DNA from: Lumnitzera littorea
Taxonomy: Eukaryota; Streptophyta; Magnoliopsida; Myrtales; Combretaceae
DNA: 64,000 nt
Direction of reading: 5' to 3'
Assembly (NCBI GenBank): GCA_024138015.1
Contig: JAMXBB010000008.1
Location: 8,672,367 to 8,736,366, forward strand
Part shown: positions 23,861-35,526 of the stretch, piece by piece
How the letters are laid out: each line of letters opens with the position of its first letter
How positions within the stretch are numbered: position 1 is the first letter of the stretch
Notes under the pieces: generated by a model
Seen by the model: the letters and a program-made list of their open reading frames with translations, nothing else
The model's database searches: none
What the model was told of the DNA's origin: nothing
Made by a program: the position numbers and the translations under genes

Positions 23861-24440
23861 GAAGAAGTGAAGAGAAAAGAGACTAATTTTATTTAGAGGA
23901 ATTTTTTTTTTTAGTACAATTATTTGTAGAACAAATGTAATTTATTACAAAACTCTATAAAATACTGGATCGTGATTCATTCTTTATCCCAAGGAAGACT
24001 TATTGCTATTAATAAGAATGGAGAACCAGTTATTTAGGTGCTGAGACTTAACGGATGGGCTGGCTACTTTATTTCTGCCGGAGGTGTCCTCTTTGGCAAG
24101 CTTTGAATTCTGAGCATTGGCCTAAATGAAAGTTTCTGACAATGGTGGGAAGGTCATCGAGGCATGATATAATCTATCACCTCTTTTGCTCTTCGCTTGC
24201 ATATTTTGTAGCTCATCCATTAGCATTAAGATGTAACTTTGCTCATAGGTTCCAAACTGGCCTTCTTTAAACTTTGGCCTCTTATATTTCTCCTAATTAG
24301 TGATCATGCATACCTCTTGAAACATTTGGAGCCCAAAGTCCTCTTGCTCCTCAGTGCCGATATAGGGTATGGCTGTTTTTTTGTAAATTTCATAATCCCG
24401 ATCACCTAGAATTATAATGACCTGGCCATTGGATTATCCC
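23860..24440 (-). pseudogene. Fragment upstream of RT (gag-pol linker region)
   Basis: The minus strand contains AIPYIGTEEQEDFGLQMF-like sequence (about 24370-24310) and a MDELQNMQAKSKRGD-like stretch (about 24220), with stops. These resemble the region between protease and RT in related plant elements. I recognise no protease motif or zinc knuckle. The right edge marks an internal deletion that joins this fragment to LTR sequence. Confidence 0.4.
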
Positions 24441-25319
24441 AACCGATATAGGGAAAGCTTCGATTTGCTTTCCTTAAGTGTTTCTAAGCTTATGTTGTAT
24501 GTTTTTGTGTATTTCCCAACCTCTATTTATATTATACATAGCTCGAACAAGTTTGGAAAGGTCATTAATGGAGGAGACGACCATGAATGGGAATGTCGAA
24601 ATTTTGCTTTTTTTCTCATTTTTGGAGCCGATTTATTATTGAATTTGAACGAAAAATGGGTCCTAATTCAAAGTATGCTAAGTATACTACACGATTCCAC
24701 CATTAATTTGGTGAAATCGTATAATAAATGGGGTAAAAAATGACCCCAAACCAAGCTCACACCAAAGGAAAAACCGAAGAAAGTAGAGCTGATATTAAAT
24801 TTGGAAGAAGAAGAAAAGAAGAGGGTGTTGGTCACGTGCAAGGCACGTGCCATACGCCCCCATGCGCACATTGCAAAAAAGAAGGATGCACAACAACATG
24901 CCCTTTGCTCACAAAATAGGGACAAAAGCCCTAGGCCAATCTTACGGACCCAGATTTAATCCCGGTCCTATCCCCATCCCCCACTTTTTTTTAATTAATT
25001 AATTTATTTATTTATATATAAGAATAAAAATAAAGTAAAAAAACAAGAAAAAAAATCCTTTTCTTTTTTTTTTTTAGTTAACTTATTTATTTATTTATTA
25101 CTTTCTTTTTTTTAATGTCTTTATTTTTTTATAATTTTTCCTTTTTTTGTATTTTTTTATCTTTCTAAAATTTTCTGAGTTTTCTTAATTTCTTTCTTTT
25201 TTTAAATCTCTTATTTTTAGGGTTTTCTTTAATTTTTAATTTTTTTATTTTTTTCTAATTTAGAACCCTATAACCTATGAATAAATAGATAAAAGGGGGG
25301 GTAAAATGAGGTGTCTACA
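24440..25319 (-). repeat. Truncated 5' LTR of the Tat-type element (right copy)
   Basis: The minus-strand start TGTAGACACCTCATTTTACC is at 25319. It is collinear with 18330-19186 over roughly 880 bp and stops at CGAAGCTTTCCC near 24447, where similarity to the left LTR ends. About half the LTR is missing. Confidence 0.75.
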
Positions 25320-27360
25320 CTATTTAAGCACTACACAAAGTATAAGGTACTAGTGTTCATGTCTTTTGTATCAATAGTTGTAGTAAATGGATATGAAAAT
25401 TTTGTTTGTAAAGTAACTTTTCATTTATGGTTGAATTTAATGTTTAACTTGCTCAATTATTACTGATTTTCATGTCAAAAAATATATTATTGGTGATATT
25501 AATATGTTGGGAGAACTCATGTGTTGTAGCTCTTAATTATTAGTGAAAGTGAATATGCATTGATGGTTGTGTATATAGAAGTATGCGATGATGTATGCAA
25601 GTGCGCTATAGTGGTTTATGGAGTTGTAAATGCAATGATGATGATGAGTTTTGTGTAAGGAAGGTATAGTGGTGGTTCATTTAGTTTATGCAAGTGTAGT
25701 GTAATGGTGATGTTTGCTGAAGGCTTTCTAAGTTCTTAGCTAGAGTAGGATAATGAATTTTTATGCTTTCTACATTAGTTCATGTCACTTCTAGAGAAAT
25801 GCTCCAAAGAAGATTACTTTTCTTTTATATAAAATCATCTAACTTATTTAATTCACTTCAACATTTGGGACCAAAATGATTTTGACCCTAAGCTTAATGA
25901 CTTATACTAACCGTACCATTTCATTAATGAGGCTTTTTTATTTTTTTCCTTTTCATCCCTTTATAGTATTAAGTTACATTAATCTATATGATACTTTTAC
26001 AAATTAGACAATTGCCAGTTATATTGTCTTTTTTTTTTTTCCTTAACCTTTTTTTCCCTAGACTCCTAGCTTTCTATCCATAGCATCCAAAAATTTAGGT
26101 GCATCAATTTGTCACAAAGGATGGTATATAAGTTGCAATGAAAATCCAATATCCTTGTGTTGTCGATAGCATTGATAGTGATATTGAAAACATAAGCATG
26201 CACTAAATAACCAATCCTATGAGCCTAAGCTATGGAGTAGCCTTTTCATAATTGTAGGAGGAACATACTCCTTATGAAAGTTTTATCAAGTTCAGGCATT
26301 ATTACTTTACAGTATATGGGGGTATAATGTTTTCATGGACTAGCAATTGAATTTTGTGCAAAGCAATAATGCAATTGAGGAATTTAAGTAGGATAAAATC
26401 ATACAAATCAAATTCAAATCAAATTTGAGTTAAGGTCTACAATAACTTGGAATGTATTCATTAATTGCAAAGCATACAAATACTAGATATATCTAATTTC
26501 TACAAACAAGTAAATGGAACTTGATAACCACGATTAACAAAATTAATAAATAGCTTCCAATCACAACAATATATGACTTCTCATCGATAAATGGCTTCTC
26601 CTTGCAAAAATGACTTACAACATAAATTTAAGCTAGTCTCATTACAAAGTGGCTTATCATTTACTCCAATAACTACAACTAACAACAATGCAGCTTCTAG
26701 TTGCTGCTTAAAATAGATTTCAAAGTTAAGCTTCTATGCTCTCTACTTGAGTCATCAGTCATCTTAGAGTCTATTTGATATTTTAAGTCTTTTCCATTGT
26801 CTAAAAAATGATTTATGTTATTAGGAAGTTTTAAAATAGAGCTAAAAGCTTATCCAAACTCTGCAAAGCTATTAGGTTGAATTACTACTATGTAATTCAT
26901 TTAACACATGAGCCATAGAATGAAATTATACCTTCAAGTGATAACCTGTTTCATAATAGTTGAAATTCTAATTCGACAATAATAGCTTCTATACTGAAAA
27001 CATATAAGATCTTTCAAGTAAATCTAAATAAAGGGAACATACCCTTTAATGGAAAGACATCCATGAAATTCACAATTAAACAACTCCTATCAATCTTACA
27101 ATAGATCTTTATATTTAGATAATATTTACAAATTGGCATAAAAAGCCATAAACCCTAGAAAAGAGCAAAATTAGGAATAATATTAACAGCCAAAAATAGG
27201 CAACCATGAAGAGATAATATTTCTATCGTCAGCACTACATCCAGCCATGTAGATTAGCAAATTATTGCAAAAGTAAATTCCATTCCTTCATTCTAAAGAC
27301 AAGGCAAGGCAAGGCACCTAAAATGATAAATGACATCTCTTCCATTACTTTAACATAAAA

Positions 27361-27385
27361 GGGAGGGGGGTTTGGGGGAGGGGTT
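27361..27385 (+). other. Potential G-quadruplex tract
   Basis: Four guanine runs (GGG, GGGGGG, GGGGG, GGGG) are separated by loops of 1-3 bases, which satisfies the usual quadruplex pattern. It is isolated in AT-rich intergenic DNA with no gene adjacent, so a role is not implied. Confidence 0.5.
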
Positions 27386-30365
27386 GGAATTCATTAAAAT
27401 GAAATGAAGACAGTAGAAATAAAGAGCTTTTGAATACAACAATGATCATAATATTTTCTATTTTAAATTCAATGAAGTAATTGAGTCCAAACCACTCAAT
27501 AAGTTTATCCACTACAAAACAAACAAGTAAAATTCAACTCATCTATTTTCGTCATCAAACAATATGTATACCAAGATAAATAAAACCAAGCTAGAAAATA
27601 TGGAAATTCTATCGAAAAATTAATAAATCTAAAGGGCATTGATGCTACTCAATTTAGTATAATAGAAAATTCCATCTTAGTCAGAATAAGTAAATGGAAG
27701 AACTATCACTAAAGGTGTATGATCTACGGACTTACCCATTTAATCAGTTTTTTAAATGGGTTTGGGCTGAAATTTTTAGCTTATTTAACCCATGGACTAA
27801 AGTGGGACAGTTTGGGTTAACTTATTTAATATATTTAAATCTATTTAATACATTTACACTTTTAACCTGTAGGATGTATTGAACCACATAAGCATTACTA
27901 TTAAAGGTGAATTTTCTCTTAAACAATAGAATTGATGATTTTTATAATTGTTGATGATGAAAGAAAATTTCTTTAGTTAAGTTATATTATCTTTTATTCA
28001 ATACTGTAAAAAGAGTGAGGCCGTTGGCAAATTGGCATCTTTCACTTTGCCATTAGCAAATTAGCAGAAAATATTCAAATGAAATATAGCATGGAATCCA
28101 ATCATCTTTATTATATAATATAATGCTCAATATATACTCAAATAAAATATAGTATAAAAGGTTGTTATTTCAATTTCACATGATTTGATTGGATTCTAAC
28201 TAAATTAAGCTTATGAAAAGAAATGGAATATGTTTCGATTTTCATATAGCAAGTATAGGAAAGGAAGAAAGACTTTTGCTTTCCTAAATTTCCATTCTCC
28301 TTTCAATTTCAATACATATTCAATTAAAATACAACATTTTTCCTTTCCTAAATTTCCATCCTCCTTTCCATTCTTGTATTATTCATATAATCTTGTTAAG
28401 AATATTTTCACAATTATGGTAACTAGAACAATAGTTTAGAGAAACGCAATCAATTTTTTTTTTTTTTCCTTTAAAATGCTACCAGCCATTCCCTTAGAAG
28501 AATATTATTATGGTCATAAATGCTTTTCCTATCCATTAATGAAAGAAGAGACTAAGGATATGAATTCGTAAAACCTACAGTTGCTGCATCATAAATGCAT
28601 ATCATATTGAATATCATACAGAAATTTACTAAATGGTTACAGAAATGTTTTAAATTAGGAGAGACAACTATAAGGCAGATTCATTAAATAGTATTTGCAA
28701 GAATGATATATAACAGTAACAATAGAGTTTTTTTGTTTGAAGAAATATCAATTTAGCAACTGACAACGGTGTTGGCAACATCATTTGATCAATATTGGCC
28801 ACATCATCTCTTTACATATTGTACACCACTAGATCAAAATTACCTACTCGAAAGTAACTATATTATTAGCATATGATTGCTCATGCATCAGACTACAAAA
28901 GCAAAAATTGATTTTGAAAACTTTGATGAGTTTACAATTCACAAGCAATGTCATGTCTTTTTTTTTTGTCTATGATTATAGTATCAAAACAATCTTTATA
29001 AATTAATGAAGTTGTGTCATTTTGTTTTTTTTTAGCCAATGTAACACCCAGCCCCTAGTAAAAACAGCCGCATACTGCCCTTGATCCATAGCAAACAAGA
29101 TAACATAAAACATGTTGAAAAAGTTGTTCTTATACTTCTACCAGCCATCAATGCCATACATTGTGCATACATGTAGGATAGGAAATCATCAACTGAGAAT
29201 GTCATTATTTGAAGAAATATAAACCAAATATATCTTCTTTTGTAGACACCAATGAAGTTGAGATCTCTAAACATAAAAACCGAATCACGAATTGTATGTC
29301 TTAATAGACATTTTTCAATTCCTTTTGTGATTAGAATGTAGAAAATAAAAAAGATTCGAACTTCAAACGATGCCACTTTACAATTGTTATAAGGTAGAAA
29401 ACTAGAAAGATTCAAAGTTCAAACCTTACTGCCTTTGGAGAGGTTTCATCATGGCAATCTTCACATTTGAGTTCCATTGATTCCTCCTCAAATTAGGGTT
29501 AGGGCTTAGCATTTTAGTTATGTGTTCAACGTGTTTTTGTTTTTTCTATGTTACATTGTTAGTTTGACTTTGTTTTATATTTTTTTATTCTTTTAAATAG
29601 GGGTATTTTATGTTTTTACATTTTTATTCATATATTATTCCCTATGAAATTTTACCAGTAAACAATGTTATATTAATTCATTTATAACTAACTAAACACC
29701 GTAACTTATTATACCTTTATTCCATATTCTCTAGTAATTTCTATTCTAATCCCTTCTCATTTCATTCAGAAAAACTAGACTAAACTACTTGGTTCATAGA
29801 GTTGAAGTTATTGAGTTTAAAACAAAGGATTTAAAAAAAAAAAAAAAAAAGAAAGGAAGAAAGAAAGAAAAAGTAATTTAGGCTGATTCTATGCGTCAAA
29901 GACTCTTGAATCGACACTGTCCGAGTCAGGGAGTCTAAGAACTTGTTAAGGAACTGGACAATAATGGAATGATCTTAATTTTCTATCTTGAAGGATTATA
30001 GTTCTTGTGGTTTGGGCCTTGTGCCCAAAGATAAGTGTTTTAAATACTTCGAAGTTATTAAATTAACAAATAAATATATTGAAATTAGTATATTATCAAT
30101 TATATGGACTTTCTTAATAGCTTTAATCTAGTGAAGAAATTAGGATAAGCTTCATGATTTATTTTAAACTGTCCAAAAAATTTTAAAATTTTCTTGTAAT
30201 ATATAAATCTATAACTCTTTTTTTTTTTTTAGGCCAAAATAGATCTATAACTCTCACTCCTTCCTTTTTCCTAAAACTTTTTGTTCCTCCTATTATTTTG
30301 ATATGGAGGAGAAAATTTAAATGATTGGTTCTCTTAGTTTTTCTTTTTACATATTCCTCTTGAAT

Positions 30366-31020
30366 GTTAGAGAGAATTAGAAGAAAGATACATGAAAGTA
30401 AAATTTTAGCCTAGGGATATTAGCTTGAAGAAAGCTTGAGTATGCATAAAAATAACTTAACATGCATATGTGACTTTTTATTCATTACTTATTTAATCCT
30501 CTTTCCCCTGTCATTTTCTTAGTTACCCAAATAATAATGAAGAGAGTCCAATCCTTCATTCTACTTTCCACTCCTTCTATATTCAATAAAACCACTCCCT
30601 CTATTCTTTATATTTGTTAATAAATATATTAATTTAATTGTCCATGACAATAGGAAAATACACATAGACAGCCATCACATTAAAAAAAAAAGCCTTACAA
30701 CTATTTCAAGAATTTAGGTCCCGACTTTTGAAAAAGTAGCGATTCATTTAATTTCAAAAGTTTTTAAAGGGTATTTGTGTAATTTACCCTTTTCTTTTCA
30801 TTTTTATTGCCTTGAAAGTTGGAGAGAATTAGAAGAAAGATTTACCATACCTAAAAGATATTAGCCTTTAACATACATAAAAGTAATTCAACGTACAAAT
30901 ATGGTATTTCTATTACTCATAAAATTGTCCTTCCCCTTTCATTTCCACGGCTATCCAACTAATATTAAAAAGAGTCAATTTCCTATGCTATGCTTTCCAC
31001 CCTCTCCATATCTCATCAAC
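30366..31020. repeat. Imperfect direct duplication (about 200-230 bp units)
   Basis: Copy 1 (about 30366-30600) and copy 2 (about 30818-31020) share, in the same order, GAGAGAATTAGAAGAAAGAT, a GATATTAGC block, an ACAT.CATAAAA.TAA block, CCCCT.TCATTT and an A.AGAGTC...CTTTCCAC block, with small indels. Start points are about 452 bp apart. I do not recognise the unit as a known transposon. Confidence 0.65.
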
Positions 31021-31706
31021 GTTTATGCGTAGGCCAAAAAGCACAAAATGAATATTTGACTAAGTCAAGTTGCTTGAGTAGCTTCCATACTTAAGTTTGA
31101 ACATCCTTTTACTTTCATTTGCTTAGTTCTTGAGTACAATTGATCTGAACTCGAATTTAAATTAAATTGATCTTAATTCACCTTATATCTAATTTGAGAT
31201 AAAATATAGATCAATTTAAAATAAAAAGTATATTGTATCAATCATCAATTAAAAATTTCGAAATCACACTTACACCTTTACTTTCTTAATAATACACACC
31301 CCTTTGACACATGTTGGACCCAAATTAATGAAACTTATTGGTTATTAGGGTATAATTTCAAATTATACCATGCATTATGCACGTTTTTACTTAAGTTCTA
31401 ACCTCTTCTTATAGTGATTTTTTTTTTCTTTTTTCTATTTTTACTTTTTAATTAAATTTTTGCTGCATTTTATAGGAAAAATCAAGAAAATTATGCCAAA
31501 ACGTGTGACCCCACCTATTTTAGGGCTTTTTATTAAAATACAGCTTGCAAACCAAATAATGCGATAGATTTCCATTAAAGTTGGGTTGTTGTAAACTCTG
31601 AAATCTAATTATATTTTGGCCTATTTATGGAAAGATATATCCTATTTTTATCGTCTCTCTTCCTACTTCATACAATCCAAGTTTTTTTTTTTTTGTATGT
31701 GTTGAA

Positions 31707-31875
31707 TATAGGTATGCAAAAAGGTTTTTATTAGTAAACCAAACCATTTAACTCATTTTTTAAATATTTTTTAATTGAAGGTTTTTGTTCATTTAAAAAA
31801 GCGAGTCAATAAACTCAGCCTAAGTCAAAGTAGACCAAACTGAATTAGTCTGTTTAACCTGTTTACGTACCTCTA
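31707..31875. mobile_element. MITE-like element with hAT-type terminal inverted repeats
   Basis: The left end TATAGGTATGCAAA (31707-31720) and the reverse complement of the right end TTTACGTACCTCTA (31862-31875) match at 11 of 14 positions. Both resemble the TAGAGGTGTGCAAA-type ends of plant hAT MITEs. The element is 169 bp with no coding. No convincing 8-bp target duplication remains. Confidence 0.45.
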
Positions 31876-32700
31876 TTTTTGTTTATTCTAACTTACCCAT
31901 TTTCGCAAAAAGGTATTCTAATATATTCCTTGCTCTTTTCGACTCTTCTTCAAATGCGTGTAATCTTTTAAATAGGTTAGAATCATCCAGCCCCGTTGGT
32001 GCAAATTGGAGCTGGTAGATATAGAGTTGTTACTTATTTTTATAATGCTCTTTAAATAGTCATTCTACATACTCGATCTTTCTAGATAGTTTTAAGTTAA
32101 AAGAATATTAGATAATTATAGATTATTAGTTTGTAGATACAATTTCTTTTAAGTGAATACTCATTTGTTCCCGTGATCAAATCTTTTATTCTCAATAGCT
32201 AACGAATATGCTGGTAAGGGAACTCCTTATCAGCATAAAAAGAGAGAAATTGTCGTATAGAATCAATTTAATGAAGCATCCGGCGCCTTTCGATAAACGG
32301 GGTTGAATAAGTAGCATATGTAAAATTTATTTGACATTTTTTCTCCAAGTAAAGGTGAAACCAGAAAAGTGAATTTCTTCTGGCTGATCTTGCTCTGTTT
32401 CTTTTTTTCCTTTTGTGTAATTCAACATTCATAACTGTACATTTACTACAGCTGTAATGGAAGTAAATCCTCAATCATTAACAAATAAATGCAGCTCCCC
32501 CTCAGGTTTAGAAGTTAGAACTAGCAGCATCTTCCTGGAGACAAATGGCTGAAAAAATTAACACTCTTAACATAAGTATATATTATCGGCAGCAATTTCC
32601 CTGTCAATAATGCTGCATTTAGCCAGTTTCATCAAGAGGGTCCTTCATGACATTCCCTACAATATAAACACTCCATACACCTTCAGAATCTTTGCTTATA

Positions 32701-35526
32701 TTACCAACAATCCTTGCAAGAGCAACTTCCTTCCCTAAAATGGTGAAACCGAAGACCGTCCTTGATTATGATCTCACGGTTACGCGCTAGGGATATATAT
32801 TTCGCAGCAACATGGCAATCTGAACAAACTCTGGAGTTTTTAACCACCCTGATAGGTGTATTTGATTTAGTCTTCATTAGTCCATAAGTAATCGCCAACT
32901 TCTCAGTGTGACTTAGTAATACCTTCTCTTTCTCAACATTGTCGATGTTCTGGTACACGCAATTGATATCTGGCACATATCCTAGGCTCTTGATGTCCAA
33001 TACCAACTTGTAGAGCTCAAAGAATATCTCTCCAGCATCAGGATGGGCATCGTCTTCCTCAGAGAAATAGTGTATGGTATTATTTACTTGTATCCAGCTC
33101 CAAGAACTTCCATGTTTCACTCTTTTGCTATTCATTAGGGCTTTAACACGGTCCACATCCTTCCATCTGTTTGACATAGAGTACAAGTTCATCATTTGTA
33201 GATAATTAGCATAATTATGAGGCTCTAGCTTAATAAGATGCTTCAATGCTATCTCTGCGTACTCAACATTTTTATGGATACGGCATGAGCTGAGAAGAGC
33301 ACCCCAAATGGTACCATCTGGCTTTAATGGCATCATCTGAATGAAATCCCAAGCCTCATCTAGATAACCAGCTTTTCCAAGAAGATCGACCATGCAACCA
33401 TAGTGCTCTATCGTCGGAGTTAGATCATAGTCCCTACTCATGCCATCAAAGAAACTCCATCCTTCATTGACTAAACCTGAATTCTTGCAAGCAGATAAGA
33501 GGGCCGTGAAAGTTATACCATCTGGATAGTGGCCCTCTTTATGCATTTCATGAAAAAGCGTAATCGCCTCCTTCCCACGGCTACGCATTGCAAACGCCAT
33601 GATCATGCAATTCCAGGAGGCCAGTGGCTTATTCTGGATACTTTTGAAGACTTCATGGGCACTTCTCAGGTTACCCACTTTACTATACATATCCATGATT
33701 GCTGTTGCTACACAGGTGTCTCTAGTAATTCCATTTTTCAGGCTGAAACAGTGTATCTCTGCACCCTTATGCAACAATGAGAGGCCTCCACATGCCTGAA
33801 GCAAGCTGCATATGGTGGCAGAGTTGGGCTCAATTGACTCTTGTTTCATTCGGTTGAAAAACTCAAGAGAATCCTTGTAGTTTCCTGCCTGAGAGCATCC
33901 AGATATGAGAGAAGTCCATATGACCACGTTTGGTCTTAATCCAGATTGCCGGATCTGGCTTAGCAATTCCAATGCTTTCTGAGTCTGGCCGGAAACTGAG
34001 TAACCTGAAACCAAGCTGTTCCATGTCACCAAATCAGGTTCTAATCCTTCTTTTTGCATTTGATTCAATAAATTTTCAGCATCTAGTATAAGTCCATGGG
34101 ATGAGTACCCCGAGATTAGTGAATTCCAAGCATACAAGTTTCTAATCTTCATGTTGTTGAAAACTGCCTGAGCTGTGGCTATGCAATCACATTTTGCATA
34201 CATACCCAGCAATGAAGTTCCTACAGATACATCATGGACGAGGCCATGCCTTATCACGTAACAATGAATTTCCTTTCCACATTTCAGCAATCGAAACGCG
34301 ATCACTGCCTGAAGAGCATTAGTTATAGAGCTCGAAGTCAGAGGAAGCCCCTGGAATTGCACCTTTTGGAATAGATATAACACAATCTCATATGAACCAT
34401 TGTGAGCCAGTCCAGACAAAAGACAGTTCCATGTTATGACATCCGGTTCCTTATTGGAAGAGACCATTTCGCGAAAGCAATTCCAAGCCATATCCATACA
34501 ACCATATAACGAATAAGCTGAGATGATGGAGTTCCATGAAGTTAAATTATGTTCTTCCATTGTATCGAAAACTATTTGAGCTTTTTTAAGCTCGTGATTT
34601 CTAGCATACATAGTTATTAGAGAATTGCAGATAAAGACATTTGATTCAAAACCATTCCTAAGAACATATCCATGAATTTGCTTTCCCACATTGAGAGCTT
34701 CCATTTTCCCACAAGCTTTCAGCACTTTCGTGATTGTGCCACTACTTGGTTGTTCAAAAGAATACAGCATTTCTTGAAATATTTCTAGAACTTGCATCCA
34801 CTTCTCATTCTCTACATTCAATTTGATTGCCTCGTTCCATGCTAGATCTCCCTGATCCAACGTATCATCGATTAGTCCATTCACATACTCTACACCGCAA
34901 CATTTCTCATAAAAACTTATCAAGGCACAATGGATGAAAGCATCAAAATCAAGTGCCCTCTTGATCAAACATGCATGAATTTCTACACCAAACCATATGT
35001 CCATCAAAATTTCACAAACTTCCAATACAATACCAAAAGTCCTACAATCAAAAACCATTCCTCTATAATTCAAGTCATTAAAAACCTCAAGAACTTTAAC
35101 TAAGAGTTTCCTATTACTCCTAAGCTCCTGCAACAAAAGGTTGAATCTTTGATAAATTCTACCAAAACCCACCAAGAAAACTACAGCAGCTGATTCGAAA
35201 TCACCAAATTTCATGTAATACTTGATCAAGTACCCCTCTAATCGATCAAAGTTACGCTCTTTAGACACTTTTATAATCTGGGTATGTACAATTTTCACAG
35301 ATTCCAGGGAGTTGATAGCTCTAAACTGATCTAGCATAGAAATGTTTGGAGTTTGAAAAGAAGTACAAGATGGTATCTGTTGAGAAGTACCTGTCTTTGT
35401 GTCTACCAGAGTGAGGGCATGGCAACAGTTTACAAAACGGCGTTTGACGTTGGGATGTTGGGCTTTGACTGTATTTTCTTGAAGGAAAGTTGGGTTGAGT
35501 TGGTGACAAGAAATTACTTTGTCCAT
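32701..35526 (-). CDS. DYW-class pentatricopeptide repeat protein, probably organellar RNA editing factor
   Basis: Single exon, 941 residues, no internal stop. PPR proteins bind organellar RNA one repeat per base, and the DYW domain is a cytidine deaminase used in C-to-U editing. The N-terminal ~65 residues are basic and hydroxylated with few acids, which fits a mitochondrial or plastid transit peptide. PLS-type repeats run from about residue 80 to 720 (for example LVTWNSLVSGYSVSGQTQKA and NVVIWTSLISGCSQAGNYKD), then E/E+ motifs, then DYW. The deaminase HxE is at H873-E875 (HTEKLA). The zinc ligands CSDCH are at 901-905 and CSC at 935-937. The last three residues are DCW rather than DYW. Overall pattern and length resemble Arabidopsis At4g01030 from memory; orthology needs a tree. 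The start at 35526 is the first in-frame ATG. Neighbour is HSP90, same strand, 3.5 kb upstream. Confidence 0.95.
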   Translation of the reverse strand: MDKVISCHQLNPTFLQENTVKAQHPNVKRRFVNCCHALTLVDTKTGTSQQIPSCTSFQTPNISMLDQFRAINSLESVKIVHTQIIKVSKERNFDRLEGYLIKYYMKFGDFESAAVVFLVGFGRIYQRFNLLLQELRSNRKLLVKVLEVFNDLNYRGMVFDCRTFGIVLEVCEILMDIWFGVEIHACLIKRALDFDAFIHCALISFYEKCCGVEYVNGLIDDTLDQGDLAWNEAIKLNVENEKWMQVLEIFQEMLYSFEQPSSGTITKVLKACGKMEALNVGKQIHGYVLRNGFESNVFICNSLITMYARNHELKKAQIVFDTMEEHNLTSWNSIISAYSLYGCMDMAWNCFREMVSSNKEPDVITWNCLLSGLAHNGSYEIVLYLFQKVQFQGLPLTSSSITNALQAVIAFRLLKCGKEIHCYVIRHGLVHDVSVGTSLLGMYAKCDCIATAQAVFNNMKIRNLYAWNSLISGYSSHGLILDAENLLNQMQKEGLEPDLVTWNSLVSGYSVSGQTQKALELLSQIRQSGLRPNVVIWTSLISGCSQAGNYKDSLEFFNRMKQESIEPNSATICSLLQACGGLSLLHKGAEIHCFSLKNGITRDTCVATAIMDMYSKVGNLRSAHEVFKSIQNKPLASWNCMIMAFAMRSRGKEAITLFHEMHKEGHYPDGITFTALLSACKNSGLVNEGWSFFDGMSRDYDLTPTIEHYGCMVDLLGKAGYLDEAWDFIQMMPLKPDGTIWGALLSSCRIHKNVEYAEIALKHLIKLEPHNYANYLQMMNLYSMSNRWKDVDRVKALMNSKRVKHGSSWSWIQVNNTIHYFSEEDDAHPDAGEIFFELYKLVLDIKSLGYVPDINCVYQNIDNVEKEKVLLSHTEKLAITYGLMKTKSNTPIRVVKNSRVCSDCHVAAKYISLARNREIIIKDGLRFHHFREGSCSCKDCW

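Larger units (their letters stand above)
17500..25319 (-). mobile_element. Degenerate Tat-lineage Ty3/gypsy element with truncated 5' end
   Basis: Minus-strand order: truncated 5' LTR (25319 to about 24440), pol (about 23860-20620), tandem repeats (19700-19345), polypurine tract (19199-19189), 3' LTR (19186 to about 17500). RT comes before integrase, as in Ty3/gypsy. A second RNase H-like region downstream of the RT-linked one is the mark of the Tat/Ogre lineage. The LTR tail, primer binding site, most of gag and protease are missing, because LTR sequence passes into sequence upstream of RT within about 30 bp near 24440. The left boundary is approximate and I see no target duplication. Confidence 0.85.
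25320..32500. other. Intergenic AT-rich DNA
   Basis: No coding gene is supported. Present are a guanine-rich run at 27361-27385, a duplicated segment at about 30366-31020, a MITE-like insertion at 31707-31875 and several poly-A/poly-T tracts (28456, 29831, 30217, 31681). A minus-strand open frame at 29032-29415 (127 codons) has no recognisable domain. Between 32475 and 32700 lies the probable 3' UTR of the PPR gene. Confidence 0.55.

Noticed and set aside
29032..29480. 127-codon minus-strand frame with a possible upstream exon (MELKCEDCHDE then a GTAAGG donor)
   Set aside because: Cysteine- and aromatic-rich but with no family I recognise, no supported acceptor site and AT-rich noncoding-like composition. 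It could be a gene relic; transcript data would decide.
33529..33799. Plus-strand frames opposite the PPR gene, and the 71-codon minus frame at 35321-35536
   Set aside because: Shadows of the long PPR reading frame; no features of their own.
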